A stretch of 64,000 nt of DNA, from NCBI GenBank assembly GCA_945893365.1, contig CAMDED010000006.1, positions 36,254 through 100,253 of the forward strand, written 5' to 3'. A program made the translations under genes and the position numbers. The DNA comes from Candidatus Sulfopaludibacter sp. SbA3. GTDB lineage: Bacteria; Acidobacteriota; Terriglobia; Bryobacterales; Bryobacteraceae. Positions 44,948-53,343 of the stretch are shown piece by piece; the first letter of the stretch is position 1, and each line of letters starts with the position of its first letter. Below the pieces are notes generated by a model, which was given only the letters and a program-made list of their open reading frames with translations, was not told where the DNA came from and ran no database searches.

Positions 44948-46354
44948 ATGCGGCGCTTCTCACTTTTATTATTCGCCCTGGGAACCGGCTGGGGCCAGAG
45001 CTACGATCTGGTCGTGCGCAACGGCCGCGTTCTCGATCCGGAATCCGGACTCGACGCGGTCCGCGACGTCGGCATCGCGGCGGGACGCATCGCCGCCTTG
45101 AGCGCGACGCCTCTCAGCGGCGTGTCCGCCATCGACGCCGCGGGCCTGGCCGTAGCGCCCGGCTTCATCGACCTCCACGCGCACGGGCAGGACGAGGAAA
45201 ATCATCGCTATCAGGCGATGGACGGCGTTACTACGGCGCTCGAACTGGAAATCGGGACGGCCGACGTGGATGCCTGGTACGCGAGCCGCGCGGCGGGCCA
45301 ACTCATCAACTACGGCGTGACGGTGGGCCACGTGCCGAACCGCATGCAGGTGATGAAGGATCCGAACAAAGGCCTTGTCCCAAGCGGCGACGCCGCGAAT
45401 CGCGCTGCGACGGACGAGGAGATCGCGGCGCTCAAAGCTCGCATCGAGAAGGGGTTGAAGGGGGGCGCGTTGGGCGTTGGTTTCGGCGTGCAGTACACGC
45501 CAGCGGCGTCGCGCTGGGAGATTCTGGAGATGTTCCGGATCGCCGGGCGGTATCGCGTTCCGGCCTTCGTGCATATCCGGCACATGGGCGGCCGCGAGCC
45601 GGCAAGCGCGCTGAACGCTCTTGAAGAGGTGATCTCGGCCTCGGCGGTGACGGGCGCGCCGCTGCACGTGGTGCATGTGACGAGCAGCGGCCTCCAAGAG
45701 ACCCCGCGCTTGCTGCAGACGATCGGCGAAGCGCGTGCGCGCGGCATGGATGTGACGACCGAATGCTATCCCTACAACGCAGCCATGACGGAGTTGCAGT
45801 CGGCGATTTTCGCCGAAGGCTGGCAGAAAGTGCTGGGCGTCGGCTACGGGGCGATCGAATGGATCCTGACGGGAGAGCGACTGACCCCGGGGACCTTCGC
45901 AAAGTACCGCAAGGCGGGGGGCATGGTGATCATGCACATGATTCCGGATTCGATCGTCACCGCCGCCATGGCAAGCCCGTTCACCATGGTGGCGAGCGAC
46001 GGCCTGATCGAAAACGGCAAGGGCCATCCGCGCGGCGCCGGAACGTTCACGCGGGCGCTCGGCCACTACGCGCGCGAGACGGGAACGCTGTCTTTGATGG
46101 ACGCCGTGCGGAAAATGACGTTAATGCCGGCGGATCGGCTGAAGCTGAGCGGCAAGGGGCGCATCCGCGTGGGCGCCGACGCGGACCTGGCGATTTTCGA
46201 CGCGGCGCGGGTTATCGACCGCGCGACATTCCGTGAACCGGCGCTTGCGCCGGCCGGCATGCGGCACGTCCTGGTGGGCGGCGTTGCCGTGGTGCGCGAG
46301 GGGAAATTGCTCGACGGAGTCCGACCGGGACGCGCCATACGCCGGGCACCCTGA
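44948..46354 (+). CDS. N-acyl-D-amino-acid deacylase-like amidohydrolase, exported
   Basis: A 468-residue amidohydrolase with a signal peptide (MRRFSLLLFALGTGWGQS) and the opening DLVVRNGRVLDPESGLD. Metal-site motifs are FIDLHAHGQD near residue 75 (HxH), VHIRHMGGR near 215 and LHVVHVTSSG near 240. The end has ADLAIFDAARVIDRATF. It resembles D-aminoacylase but is shorter by a lid segment. Such enzymes remove acyl groups from D-amino acids, for example from cell-wall turnover. AAGGAAG lies five bases before the ATG. Confidence 0.87.
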   Translation: MRRFSLLLFALGTGWGQSYDLVVRNGRVLDPESGLDAVRDVGIAAGRIAALSATPLSGVSAIDAAGLAVAPGFIDLHAHGQDEENHRYQAMDGVTTALELEIGTADVDAWYASRAAGQLINYGVTVGHVPNRMQVMKDPNKGLVPSGDAANRAATDEEIAALKARIEKGLKGGALGVGFGVQYTPAASRWEILEMFRIAGRYRVPAFVHIRHMGGREPASALNALEEVISASAVTGAPLHVVHVTSSGLQETPRLLQTIGEARARGMDVTTECYPYNAAMTELQSAIFAEGWQKVLGVGYGAIEWILTGERLTPGTFAKYRKAGGMVIMHMIPDSIVTAAMASPFTMVASDGLIENGKGHPRGAGTFTRALGHYARETGTLSLMDAVRKMTLMPADRLKLSGKGRIRVGADADLAIFDAARVIDRATFREPALAPAGMRHVLVGGVAVVREGKLLDGVRPGRAIRRAP

Positions 46355-46403
46355 GGAACGACGCATTCTGCCCGTGGGGGACGCTCGCCGATCTTCAGCC
46401 GAG

Positions 46404-47233
46404 GGCTCTGGTGCAAAATCAGTGGTGTCGGCGAACATGGTGAATTGTCCCGATTAGATCCAGTTGATGAATTGTTCGCCGGTGGGCATTTCGATTCGGA
46501 GATTGTGGTGTTGGCGTTCGGTGGTACCTGAGTTTCAAACTGAGCTACCGGGATTTGGTCGGTGTGATGAGCGAGCGCGGCATCAGGCTGGCGCACACGA
46601 CGATTCTGCGATGGGCGCAGCATTACACACCGGAATTCGAGAAGGGGTGGAAGCGGTACGTCCGTCCGGTGGGAGGCTCCTGGCGGATGGATGAGACCTG
46701 CGTCAATGTGCGCGGCGAATGGATCTGACTGTACCGAGCCGTCGACAAGATGGGCAAGACTGTCGATTTCTTCTTAAGCCCACAAAGGGATGTCGACGTG
46801 GCCAAAGCGTTTCTGCGCAAGGCGATGAAGGGGCAGCGGATTCCAACAAAGTGACGCTGGATGCGTACGGGGCCTCGCATCGCGCTGTGGCTGAATTGAA
46901 GGATAGCCGCGAATTGCCGAAGGGCGTGCTAGTGCGGAGCGGCAAGTATCTGAACAGCCTGATCGAGCGGGACCATCGAAGGATCAAGCAGCGGTTGCGA
47001 GCAATGTTGGGGTTGAAGAGCTTCCAGACGTCGGAAGTCGTGATCGGCGGCATCGAACTGGCGGAGAAGATCAAGAAGGGCCAATTCAAGAGGGGCAAGC
47101 TGGGCGGGCGACGGGCGGGGGTGCCGGAGATTTGGCGAGCCGCGTTGGCCGCCTGATCGGCATCTTGATTATTTGATTTATCGGCACAGCGACAGCGGCA
47201 GAATTGCTACAACTCACAGTTTGCACCAGAGCC
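46404..47233 (+). mobile_element. IS6-type element, left copy, broken transposase
   Basis: Ends are GGCTCTGGTGCAAA and its inverse TTTGCACCAGAGCC, the IS6-family type. The transposase can be followed over its whole length (DLVGVMSERGIRLAHTTILR, GGSWRMDET, LIERDHRRIKQRLRAMLG). It has a one-base loss near 46530, a TGA in the DDE core (46726-46728) and another frame change near 46850. The DDE domain is thus split and inactive. Confidence 0.88.
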
Positions 47234-47279
47234 GGCCAGAGCCGGGGGGTCCGGGTCCCGCCTCCGTTCCGCACCTATC

Positions 47280-47848
47280 GAGGAGCATGTCCTGCCGAAG
47301 CTCGCTGATCCCATCCGGTATTCACCCGTTCTTGAGGGCACGCTTAAGCAGTTCGTCCATTCCGTCAGGGCGCAGGGCCTCGAAGGGTTGGTGACGAAGG
47401 GCCGGGAAAGCTAGTACGAGCCCGGCCTGCGCTCGGGTGCATGGCAGGACATGCGGGTCAGGGCCGGGCCGGAGCTGGTCATCGCAGGCTACACGCCGTC
47501 GCCCAAGAACTTTGATGCGCTGGTAAGCGGCTATTACCAGGACGGAAGCTGCTCTACGCGGCTCGCACGCGGAACGGATTCACGCCGCCGTCGCGCGTGG
47601 AACTGTTCAAGAAGCTCAAGCCGCTGGAAATCAAGGATTGCCCGTTCGCGAACCTGCCGGAAAAACATGCAGGGCGCTGGGGTGCTGGGTTGACCGCCGC
47701 CAAGATGGTGGAGTGCGGGTGGCTGAAGCCAATGCTGGTGGCGCAGTTTGAGCTTGTGGAGTGGACGAAGGACGGCCACCTGCGGCACCGCCGGTTTGTG
47801 GCGCTCCGCGAGGACAAGAAGGCGAAGGAAGTCCGCCGAGAATCATGA
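47280..47848 (+). pseudogene. C-terminal relic of an ATP-dependent DNA ligase (LigD-like)
   Basis: The reading runs EEHVLPKLADPIRYSPVLEG, then GLEGLVTKG, a TAG stop after GRES, then RSGAWQDMRV and IAGYTPSPKNFDALV. After a one-base loss near 47545 it continues LLYAARTRNGFTPPSRVELF, CPFANLPEKHAGRWGAGLT, and FELVEWTKDGHLRHRRFVAL. This covers the end of the nucleotidyl-transferase domain and the OB domain of LigD-type ligases used in end joining. The N-terminus is missing at the IS boundary. Confidence 0.85.
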
Positions 47849-47915
47849 TGGTTTGTGCTAGTCTTTCATGTTCAGCACTGCGTACGGTACGGGCCGAACT
47901 GTGAAGAAGAGAGCC

Positions 47916-48383
47916 ATGAAAGATGTCATCGGCAAACGCGGCGAGAACATCGTTGAGCTTTGCCTGACGGAATACTCTAATTATCCCGCGCCGCTGTTCG
48001 ACCTCACGCATCTGGGCGACAAGTGGCCGGTGGTCGATTACTACGTAGAGTTGACCACGGTTCCCGGAAAGCGGCCGTTCTTCTTTCTTCAGGCGAAAGC
48101 GACGGCGGCCACGACTCCAAAGAAGAGTTTGGCGATATCCACGAAGCGGGACGATATAGCCAGCCTCTTGGAGATTCCGGCTCCAACGTACAATCTGGGC
48201 ATCCACGAACCATCGAAGCGCGTATTCATCCGGTCCGTTCATGACGGGGTTGCGGTGAAGGCGATCACTCGCATACCGATTGGGTACGAGCTCACAGCCA
48301 ACAACTTGAAAATCCTTCATGATGAAGTTGTGCGATTTTGGAGACAGAGGCGGCACAAGCCGACGAATTCGGTATTCCTATGA
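47916..48383 (+). CDS. PD-(D/E)XK-fold protein, DUF4365-like, first of a pair
   Basis: A 155-residue protein with a nuclease-type fold. The helix IGKRGENIVELCLTEYS holds Glu 10, strand WPVVDYYVEL holds Asp 41, and PFFFLQAKATA gives a QxK at 59-61, where most relatives have ExK. This is the DUF4365 pattern, a group suspected of nucleic-acid cutting or binding. The start at 47916 follows AGAGAG; an upstream in-frame ATG at 47868 or GTG 47901 would only add basic residues. Its stop overlaps the next gene in an ATGA. Unlike everything around it in the transposon it is undamaged, so it is probably under selection. Confidence 0.72.
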   Translation: MKDVIGKRGENIVELCLTEYSNYPAPLFDLTHLGDKWPVVDYYVELTTVPGKRPFFFLQAKATAATTPKKSLAISTKRDDIASLLEIPAPTYNLGIHEPSKRVFIRSVHDGVAVKAITRIPIGYELTANNLKILHDEVVRFWRQRRHKPTNSVFL

Positions 48384-48823
48384 ACAACACGAGGGCACAG
48401 GCGGAAATCGTTGGCAGAAGAGCCGAATTGCTGGCCGAGCTCTTCCTGCAGGATCTGGGCGCGACGTTCGTCTCGCGGCCAACGGCTGATACGGGTATTG
48501 ATTTCATCGTCGCTTTCCCCAACGGTCAGGGTGGAACAAATCTGAGCGCGGTTGAAGTCAAAGCAACTGAACACCCTGTTGGCGATTTCTATGCTTTGGA
48601 TAGCAAGTGGTACAAGCGGCTGGCTAACTCCAACGTTCCATCGCTACTGCTCGTTGTGGACGCCAAGCACAACCGTTTGTATCACGCATGGCCCAGCGAA
48701 GAAGACGTCAAGCCAAATTCAGGTATTCGGACGATCCGAATCCGAATAACGCCTATCGATGATGAAGTGAAAGAGCAGATTCGCGAGCGGCTCGCGGGCG
48801 CTCCGGCTGGCGGCCATCGCTAG
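48380..48823 (+). CDS. PD-(D/E)XK-fold protein, DUF4365-like, second of a pair
   Basis: A 147-residue protein with the same layout as its upstream partner. The first helix is EIVGRRAELLAELFLQDLGA, strand GIDFIVAF holds Asp 41 and AVEVKAT gives a complete ExK at 59-61, at the same residue numbers as in the partner. The complete D...ExK suggests this is the catalytic member, while the QxK protein may be a modified or structural subunit. They are translated together through an ATGA overlap. The substrate and role are unknown; a two-subunit nuclease for defence or element maintenance is an inference. Confidence 0.75.
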   Translation: MNNTRAQAEIVGRRAELLAELFLQDLGATFVSRPTADTGIDFIVAFPNGQGGTNLSAVEVKATEHPVGDFYALDSKWYKRLANSNVPSLLLVVDAKHNRLYHAWPSEEDVKPNSGIRTIRIRITPIDDEVKEQIRERLAGAPAGGHR

Positions 48824-48870
48824 TCGAAATCTACAACGGGCGTTACGCTCTGGAGCGACCTTTACCGTAG

Positions 48871-49578
48871 GGCTCTGGTGCAAAATCGGTGGTGTCGGCG
48901 AAAATGGTGAATTGTCCCGATTAGTTCCAGTTGATGGATTGTTCGCCGGTCGGCATTTCGATGCGGAGATTGTGGTGTTGTGCGTTCGGTGGTACCTGAG
49001 TTTCAAACTGAGCGCCCGCCCGGTGGGAGGCTCCTGGCGGATGGATGAGACCTACGTCAAGGTGCGGCGAATGGGTCTACCTGTGCCGAGCCGTCGACAA
49101 GATGGGCAAGACTGTCGATTTCTTCTTAAGCCCGCAAAGAGATGTCGACGCGGCCGAGGCGCAAGGCGATGAAGGGGCAGCGGATTCCAACCAAGGTGGC
49201 GCTGGATGCGTGCGGGGCCTCGCATCGCGCTGTGGCTGAATTGAAGGATAGCCGCGAATTGCCGAAGGGCGTGTTAGTGCGGAGCGGCAAGTATCTGAAC
49301 AACCTGATCGAGCGGGACCATCGCAGGATCAAGCAGCGGCTGCGAGCAATGTTGGGGTTGAGGAGCTTCCAGACGGCGGAAGTCGTGATCGGCGTCATCG
49401 AACTGGCGGAGAAGATCAAGAAGGGCCAATTCAAGAGGGGCAAGCTGGGCGGGCGACGGGCGGGGGTGCCGGAGATTTGGCGAGCCGCGTTGGCCGCCTG
49501 ATCGGCATCTTGATTATTTGATTTATCGACAGAGCGACAGCGGCAGAATTGCTACAACTCACAGTTTGCACCAGAGCC
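48871..49578 (+). mobile_element. IS6-type element, right copy, internal deletion
   Basis: Same terminal repeats and sequence as the left copy but about 120 bases shorter: the part coding for YRDLVGVMSERGIRLAHTTI and following residues is missing after VRWYLSFKLS. Further frame changes lie near 49066 and 49165. Upstream of the deletion it keeps the frame that the left copy has lost, so the two copies decayed independently. Confidence 0.88.
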
Positions 49579-49594
49579 CAACCGAGTTCGGCCG

Positions 49595-50146
49595 TCACCG
49601 CGTACTGTGACACGAGTCGCAGCCGTTCGAGGCCCCCCGTTCGGCGTGACACGCCATGCAACTCGCCATGTTCGTGGGCTTCTCCTTGAACATCGCGTCC
49701 CGCGCCGCAACCGCTCCATGGCAAACCGCGCAGTCGACCTTCGCTTCCTCCACATGCACTCCGTGCGAGAACCAAACATAGTCCGGCACCGCGTAGATTC
49801 GCGCCCACGGGACGCGCGTCTTCGACTTCGCAAACCCCGCCAGCTTTTGGATGGACGGACTCTCCTTCCTGATTGCGATATGGCAGCCCATGCACACCGC
49901 TTCTCCGGGTATTCCGGCTTCAAAACCGGGCTCCCGGATCGCGTGGCAATCCCTGCATTTGACGCCGAGCGGGGCGTGCGCTTTGTGGCTGAACGGGACC
50001 GGCTGCACCGGCGGCAATCCCGGCAGCTTCTCTTCCACTGACGGAGGAGCCGGTTTCTGAGCGAGGAGAATCGCGCACAACGCGGCCGCAAACGCCGAAC
50101 GGCGAACGGCTACCCGCCTAACCGAGCGAAAAAGCGACAAACTCAT
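49595..50146 (-). CDS. Multiheme cytochrome c, five CxxCH
   Basis: A 183-residue exported protein with five haem-binding motifs: CRDCH, CMGCH, CAVCH, CMACH and CDSCH. A signal sequence (RRSAFAAALCAILLA) precedes them, and VPFSHKAHAPLG supplies distal His ligands as in class III/c7 cytochromes. The start at 50146 overlaps the end of the PQQ dehydrogenase gene by 29 bases, so the two are co-transcribed; it probably accepts the dehydrogenase's electrons. The stop is only 16 bases from the composite transposon. Confidence 0.87.
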   Translation of the reverse strand: MSLSLFRSVRRVAVRRSAFAAALCAILLAQKPAPPSVEEKLPGLPPVQPVPFSHKAHAPLGVKCRDCHAIREPGFEAGIPGEAVCMGCHIAIRKESPSIQKLAGFAKSKTRVPWARIYAVPDYVWFSHGVHVEEAKVDCAVCHGAVAARDAMFKEKPTNMASCMACHAERGASNGCDSCHSTR

Positions 50147-51989
50147 CACTCGCCTTCGACCCGTCCTTGCCGCCTCCGGCGGCGATCGCCACGTACTGCT
50201 TGCCTTCGGACTCATAGGAACACGGCGTGGCGAAACCGCCCTCATTGAGCTTGTGCTCCCAGAGCACATCTCCGGTGTCGCTATCGAACGCGCGAATCAT
50301 CTTGTCGAAGGTGCCGGCCTTGATCACCAGGTCGCCCGCCGTGCAGATGGCGCCGCCGTGCGAGGGTGTTCCCGTGCGCGGGATACCGCGCGCTTTCAGC
50401 TCCGGAAACTCGCCATTTACGACCCGCCAGGCGAAATCGCCCGAATCCATGTCGATGGCCGTCATATATCCCCAAGGCGGTCGGAAGGCCGGATAGCCTT
50501 CCGCATCTTTCACATCGGCGCGGTCGATCATGCCGTACTTGAACGGCTCGCCTTCCTTCGCCGGCCGGAGAATGACGCGATTCGTCCATTCATCGGACCC
50601 GACAAACAACCGGTTGCGCTTGGGATCGAAGGCTACACCGCCCCAGGCGCCGCCGCCGCGGAATCCGGGATGAATCAGCACGCCGCCCTCCATCTTTTCC
50701 GTGCTCATGCTGGTGAAGAGCGGTCCAGTGGCCGCCTTGTCGAAGATCTTTTTCACGTGGGCGTGAGCTTCGGGCGAAAGGTCCGTGATGTCCGTTTCAA
50801 GAAATCCCTGGCGCGAGATCGCCGCCGGCTTCGTGGGGACCGGCTGCGTGGGCCAGATCTCGTCGTCCGGCATGCCGCCTTTGGGAATCGGCCTCTCTTC
50901 AACCGGCCAGACCGGCTTACCCGTCGCCCGGTCGAAAACGAAAACATAGCCTTGCTTGGTCACCTGGACCACCGCGTCGATGGTCCTGCCGCTGTTCCGG
51001 ATCGTAATCAGAGCGGGCTGCGCGGGCATGTCGTAGTCCCAGACGTCGTGGTGCACAACCTGGAAGTGCCAGACGCGCTGGCCCGTACGGGCGTTCAGGG
51101 CCAGCACGCAGTTACCGAACAGGTTGGCCCCTTTGCGATTGCCGGCCCAGAAGTCGAAGGTTGGCGAACCGATACCCGCGTAGACGATGCCGCGTTTATG
51201 GTCGACCGACATTCCGGCCCAGCAGTTTGTGCCGCCGGTTGTCTTCCAGGAATCCCCGGACCAGGTCTCGTGTCCGAACTCTCCGGGCCGCGGCGTCGTG
51301 TGGAAGATCCAGCGGCGCTTGCCTGTGCGGGCGTCGTATCCGCGGATATGTCCAGGCGCCTCCGGGTACGGGCCTTCGCCGCCTCCGCCGCCGACGATGA
51401 TGAGGTCTTCAAACACCACGGGCGGAGAGGTGTGGGAGAAGTTCAGCCCCTTCATGTCGTGGTCGAAGTCCTGGGAAAGGTCCGCCACGCCCTTCTCGCC
51501 GAAGCGCGCATCGAGTTCACCGGTAACGGCGTCGATGCTATACAAGCGTTCCCGAACGGGAGCGAAGATTCTCTTGTTCTTGCCATCGCTCCAATAGGTG
51601 ACGCCGCGATTCACACCGGGGGCGCGGCGCCCGCGGGTCCCGGCCTCGGTGTTGAACGTCCACTTGGTCCGCCCCGTGGCGGGATCGACGGCGCGGACAT
51701 TCACCTGCGCCGTCGAGATATACATCACGCCATCGACGATAATGGGCGTGCATTGGATCGCCGTTGCGGGGCGCGTCATGGCATCGCCTGTGTGGTGAGT
51801 CCAGGCAACCTTCAGGTTCTTAACGTTCCGCCGGTCGATCTGCGTAAGGGGACAGTAACGGCTGGCGCCCGCGTCTCCCCCGTAGAAATTCCATTCCCGA
51901 GCGGACGCCGGCTGGCTCCCGCTCTGTGCGAAAAGCGAAGCCGGCAGGGCCGCAGCCGCGCCTTTGGCTAGAAATTCCCGACGCCGCAT
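50118..51989 (-). CDS. PQQ-dependent dehydrogenase (quinoprotein), Tat-exported
   Basis: A 623-residue beta-propeller quinoprotein. It has a twin-arginine leader (RRREFLAKGAAAALPASLF), then W-type propeller motifs: WNFYGGDAGASRYCPLTQID, VRAVDPATGRTKWTFNTEAG, GYDARTGKRRWIFHTTPRPG, HDVWDYDMPAQPALI and ITAGDLV-like IKAGTF at the end. The family oxidises alcohols, sugars or polyols in the periplasm with PQQ. The start at 51989 begins the Tat leader; GGAG lies further upstream. The downstream five-haem cytochrome overlaps it. No PQQ synthesis genes are in the window. Confidence 0.9.
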   Translation of the reverse strand: MRRREFLAKGAAAALPASLFAQSGSQPASAREWNFYGGDAGASRYCPLTQIDRRNVKNLKVAWTHHTGDAMTRPATAIQCTPIIVDGVMYISTAQVNVRAVDPATGRTKWTFNTEAGTRGRRAPGVNRGVTYWSDGKNKRIFAPVRERLYSIDAVTGELDARFGEKGVADLSQDFDHDMKGLNFSHTSPPVVFEDLIIVGGGGGEGPYPEAPGHIRGYDARTGKRRWIFHTTPRPGEFGHETWSGDSWKTTGGTNCWAGMSVDHKRGIVYAGIGSPTFDFWAGNRKGANLFGNCVLALNARTGQRVWHFQVVHHDVWDYDMPAQPALITIRNSGRTIDAVVQVTKQGYVFVFDRATGKPVWPVEERPIPKGGMPDDEIWPTQPVPTKPAAISRQGFLETDITDLSPEAHAHVKKIFDKAATGPLFTSMSTEKMEGGVLIHPGFRGGGAWGGVAFDPKRNRLFVGSDEWTNRVILRPAKEGEPFKYGMIDRADVKDAEGYPAFRPPWGYMTAIDMDSGDFAWRVVNGEFPELKARGIPRTGTPSHGGAICTAGDLVIKAGTFDKMIRAFDSDTGDVLWEHKLNEGGFATPCSYESEGKQYVAIAAGGGKDGSKASDEFVAFSLG

Positions 51990-52044
51990 AATCGATTCGG
52001 TCTCCAAGTTACTTGTCCCCCCCAACTGAGTGTACTTCCATTCG

Positions 52045-53298
52045 CTATGCACGCCGCACGTGCTCTTTCCAAAGTACGCCGAATATCCGGAACGCCGCCG
52101 GCTTCCGCCAGCCTGCGATCATCCGGCCGATTTCCACCGCCGCCCAGACGAAGTAGAGCACCGTTACGTACCAGTGGATGTTCCGCACAATCAGACCCCA
52201 CAATCCCGCACCGGGCGTCACGGTGGAGAGTCCAAACTGAACCGCCCAAAGCACAAAAAGCGCCGTCGCTTCCCACCACGCCAGTTGCATATTCACCAGG
52301 AAGACGGTCGCAACTAACGACTGGCCGAGCGTCATCAGCAGTTCCACCATCTGTTGGCCGTCGAAAGGAATTGTCGAGGGCTCGCCCCGGCTGAGGGAAT
52401 AGACGAGCGACAGCATGGCCGTCAACAGCGTCCACTGATTGATGTTGCTCGAGACCATGTTCATCAGCGCCATCGGCGCGTGCTTCACGGTCCGCGCCCA
52501 ATTGATGGCCGATACCTTCTCGGGAAATTCGGAGACGAAGGGCGCTACCCACTGCACGAAGAAAAAGCTCGACATCCCCAGCGCGGTCGAGGCCGCCAAC
52601 AGGCTTCCCAGAAACAATTCGGCCATGAAGTAGATAAGCGCGCCGCCCGCCAGGAACAGTCCCGTTATCGCCGCGATGCGAACCGGACGCGACGCCTGCA
52701 CAATGGTGCGCGGAATGAGCTCCAGGTCTTCGATACCTTCCGCGTCCTTTGGAGGAATGCGGCTGAGAACCAGCAGATACGCGACGTATATCATCACCAG
52801 GATCGCGGCGTCCACCGGGGCAAGAGCGCGCTTCCAACAGATCACCGCGACATAGGCCATGCACGCGATCAACGCCATGACTTCGACGCAGTGTTCGTCA
52901 TCGAGGTGAATCGCGCGAAGCGCCCGGCGCTCCCGTTTGCGGTAAAAGAAAGCCGCCGTCACGTAAATCAGCGGCCAGCCCAGGCCCGTGAGCAGACGCA
53001 GAGCGCCCGTGAGATTCGCGAGCAACAGCGGCACCTGCTGTTTCCACGCGAGCACGGCTTCCACGGCGAACTCGGGAAGCGTCTGCAGCCAGGCGAGCAT
53101 GGCCAGCGCGAACCCCTGTGCGATGAAATACTGGGCCGACTCCGCCGCCCAGGCGATGAGCATGGCTGCCGCCATAATCAAGGGTGCGGTCCAGAGAACA
53201 GCCCACGGACTGGCTTCCTTGATCGGAATCGCGGCTAGTATCAAAAGCACGAAAACGGGCGCGGACACCTGCCGCAGCGTCACGGATTGGGGTTTCAT
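52045..53298 (-). CDS. CaCA-type sodium/calcium exchanger-like membrane protein
   Basis: A 417-residue membrane protein with about ten helices and the two inverted alpha repeats of Na+/Ca2+ exchangers: QGFALAMLAWLQTLPEFAVE near residue 55 and FFFVQWVAPFVSEFPEKVSA near 250, each with the acidic ion-binding Glu. Family members swap sodium or protons for calcium across the inner membrane. The start at 53298 is set by the first hydrophobic segment; the longer open frame upstream covers aroB on the other strand and is not coding. It is divergent from aroB by 45 bases. Confidence 0.87.
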   Translation of the reverse strand: MKPQSVTLRQVSAPVFVLLILAAIPIKEASPWAVLWTAPLIMAAAMLIAWAAESAQYFIAQGFALAMLAWLQTLPEFAVEAVLAWKQQVPLLLANLTGALRLLTGLGWPLIYVTAAFFYRKRERRALRAIHLDDEHCVEVMALIACMAYVAVICWKRALAPVDAAILVMIYVAYLLVLSRIPPKDAEGIEDLELIPRTIVQASRPVRIAAITGLFLAGGALIYFMAELFLGSLLAASTALGMSSFFFVQWVAPFVSEFPEKVSAINWARTVKHAPMALMNMVSSNINQWTLLTAMLSLVYSLSRGEPSTIPFDGQQMVELLMTLGQSLVATVFLVNMQLAWWEATALFVLWAVQFGLSTVTPGAGLWGLIVRNIHWYVTVLYFVWAAVEIGRMIAGWRKPAAFRIFGVLWKEHVRRA

Positions 53299-53331
53299 CG
53301 TTGCAGCACCGATTCTAGCATCGCAAAGTGG

Positions 53332-53337
53332 TACAAC
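53332..53337 (+). promoter_or_regulatory. -10-like TACAAC, probable leaderless aroB promoter
   Basis: TACAAC ends six bases before the aroB ATG at 53344 and there is no Shine-Dalgarno sequence. The spacing equals that at 4416 and 41151. Confidence 0.35.
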
Positions 53338-53343
53338 GTTCTT

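Larger units (their letters stand above)
46404..49578 (+). mobile_element. Composite IS6-type transposon with 8-bp target duplication
   Basis: Two directly repeated IS6-type copies (46404-47233 and 48871-49578) enclose 1.6 kb of cargo. The outer flanks are CAGCCGAG on the left (46396-46403) and CAACCGAG on the right (49579-49586), a 7-of-8 match to the 8-bp duplication made by IS6-family elements. The inner flanks of each copy do not match each other. So the whole 3.2-kb unit seems to have inserted together, between the D-aminoacylase-like gene and the cytochrome gene. Both transposases are now dead. Confidence 0.75.

Noticed and set aside
46404..49578. Two independent IS insertions with their own target duplications
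   Set aside because: The flanks of each single copy do not match (CAGCCGAG/GGCCAGAG and TACCGTAG/CAACCGAG). Only the outermost pair fits an 8-bp duplication.
50253..51971. 572-codon frame opposite the PQQ dehydrogenase
   Set aside because: No domain or signal is present; the minus strand holds a complete quinoprotein.
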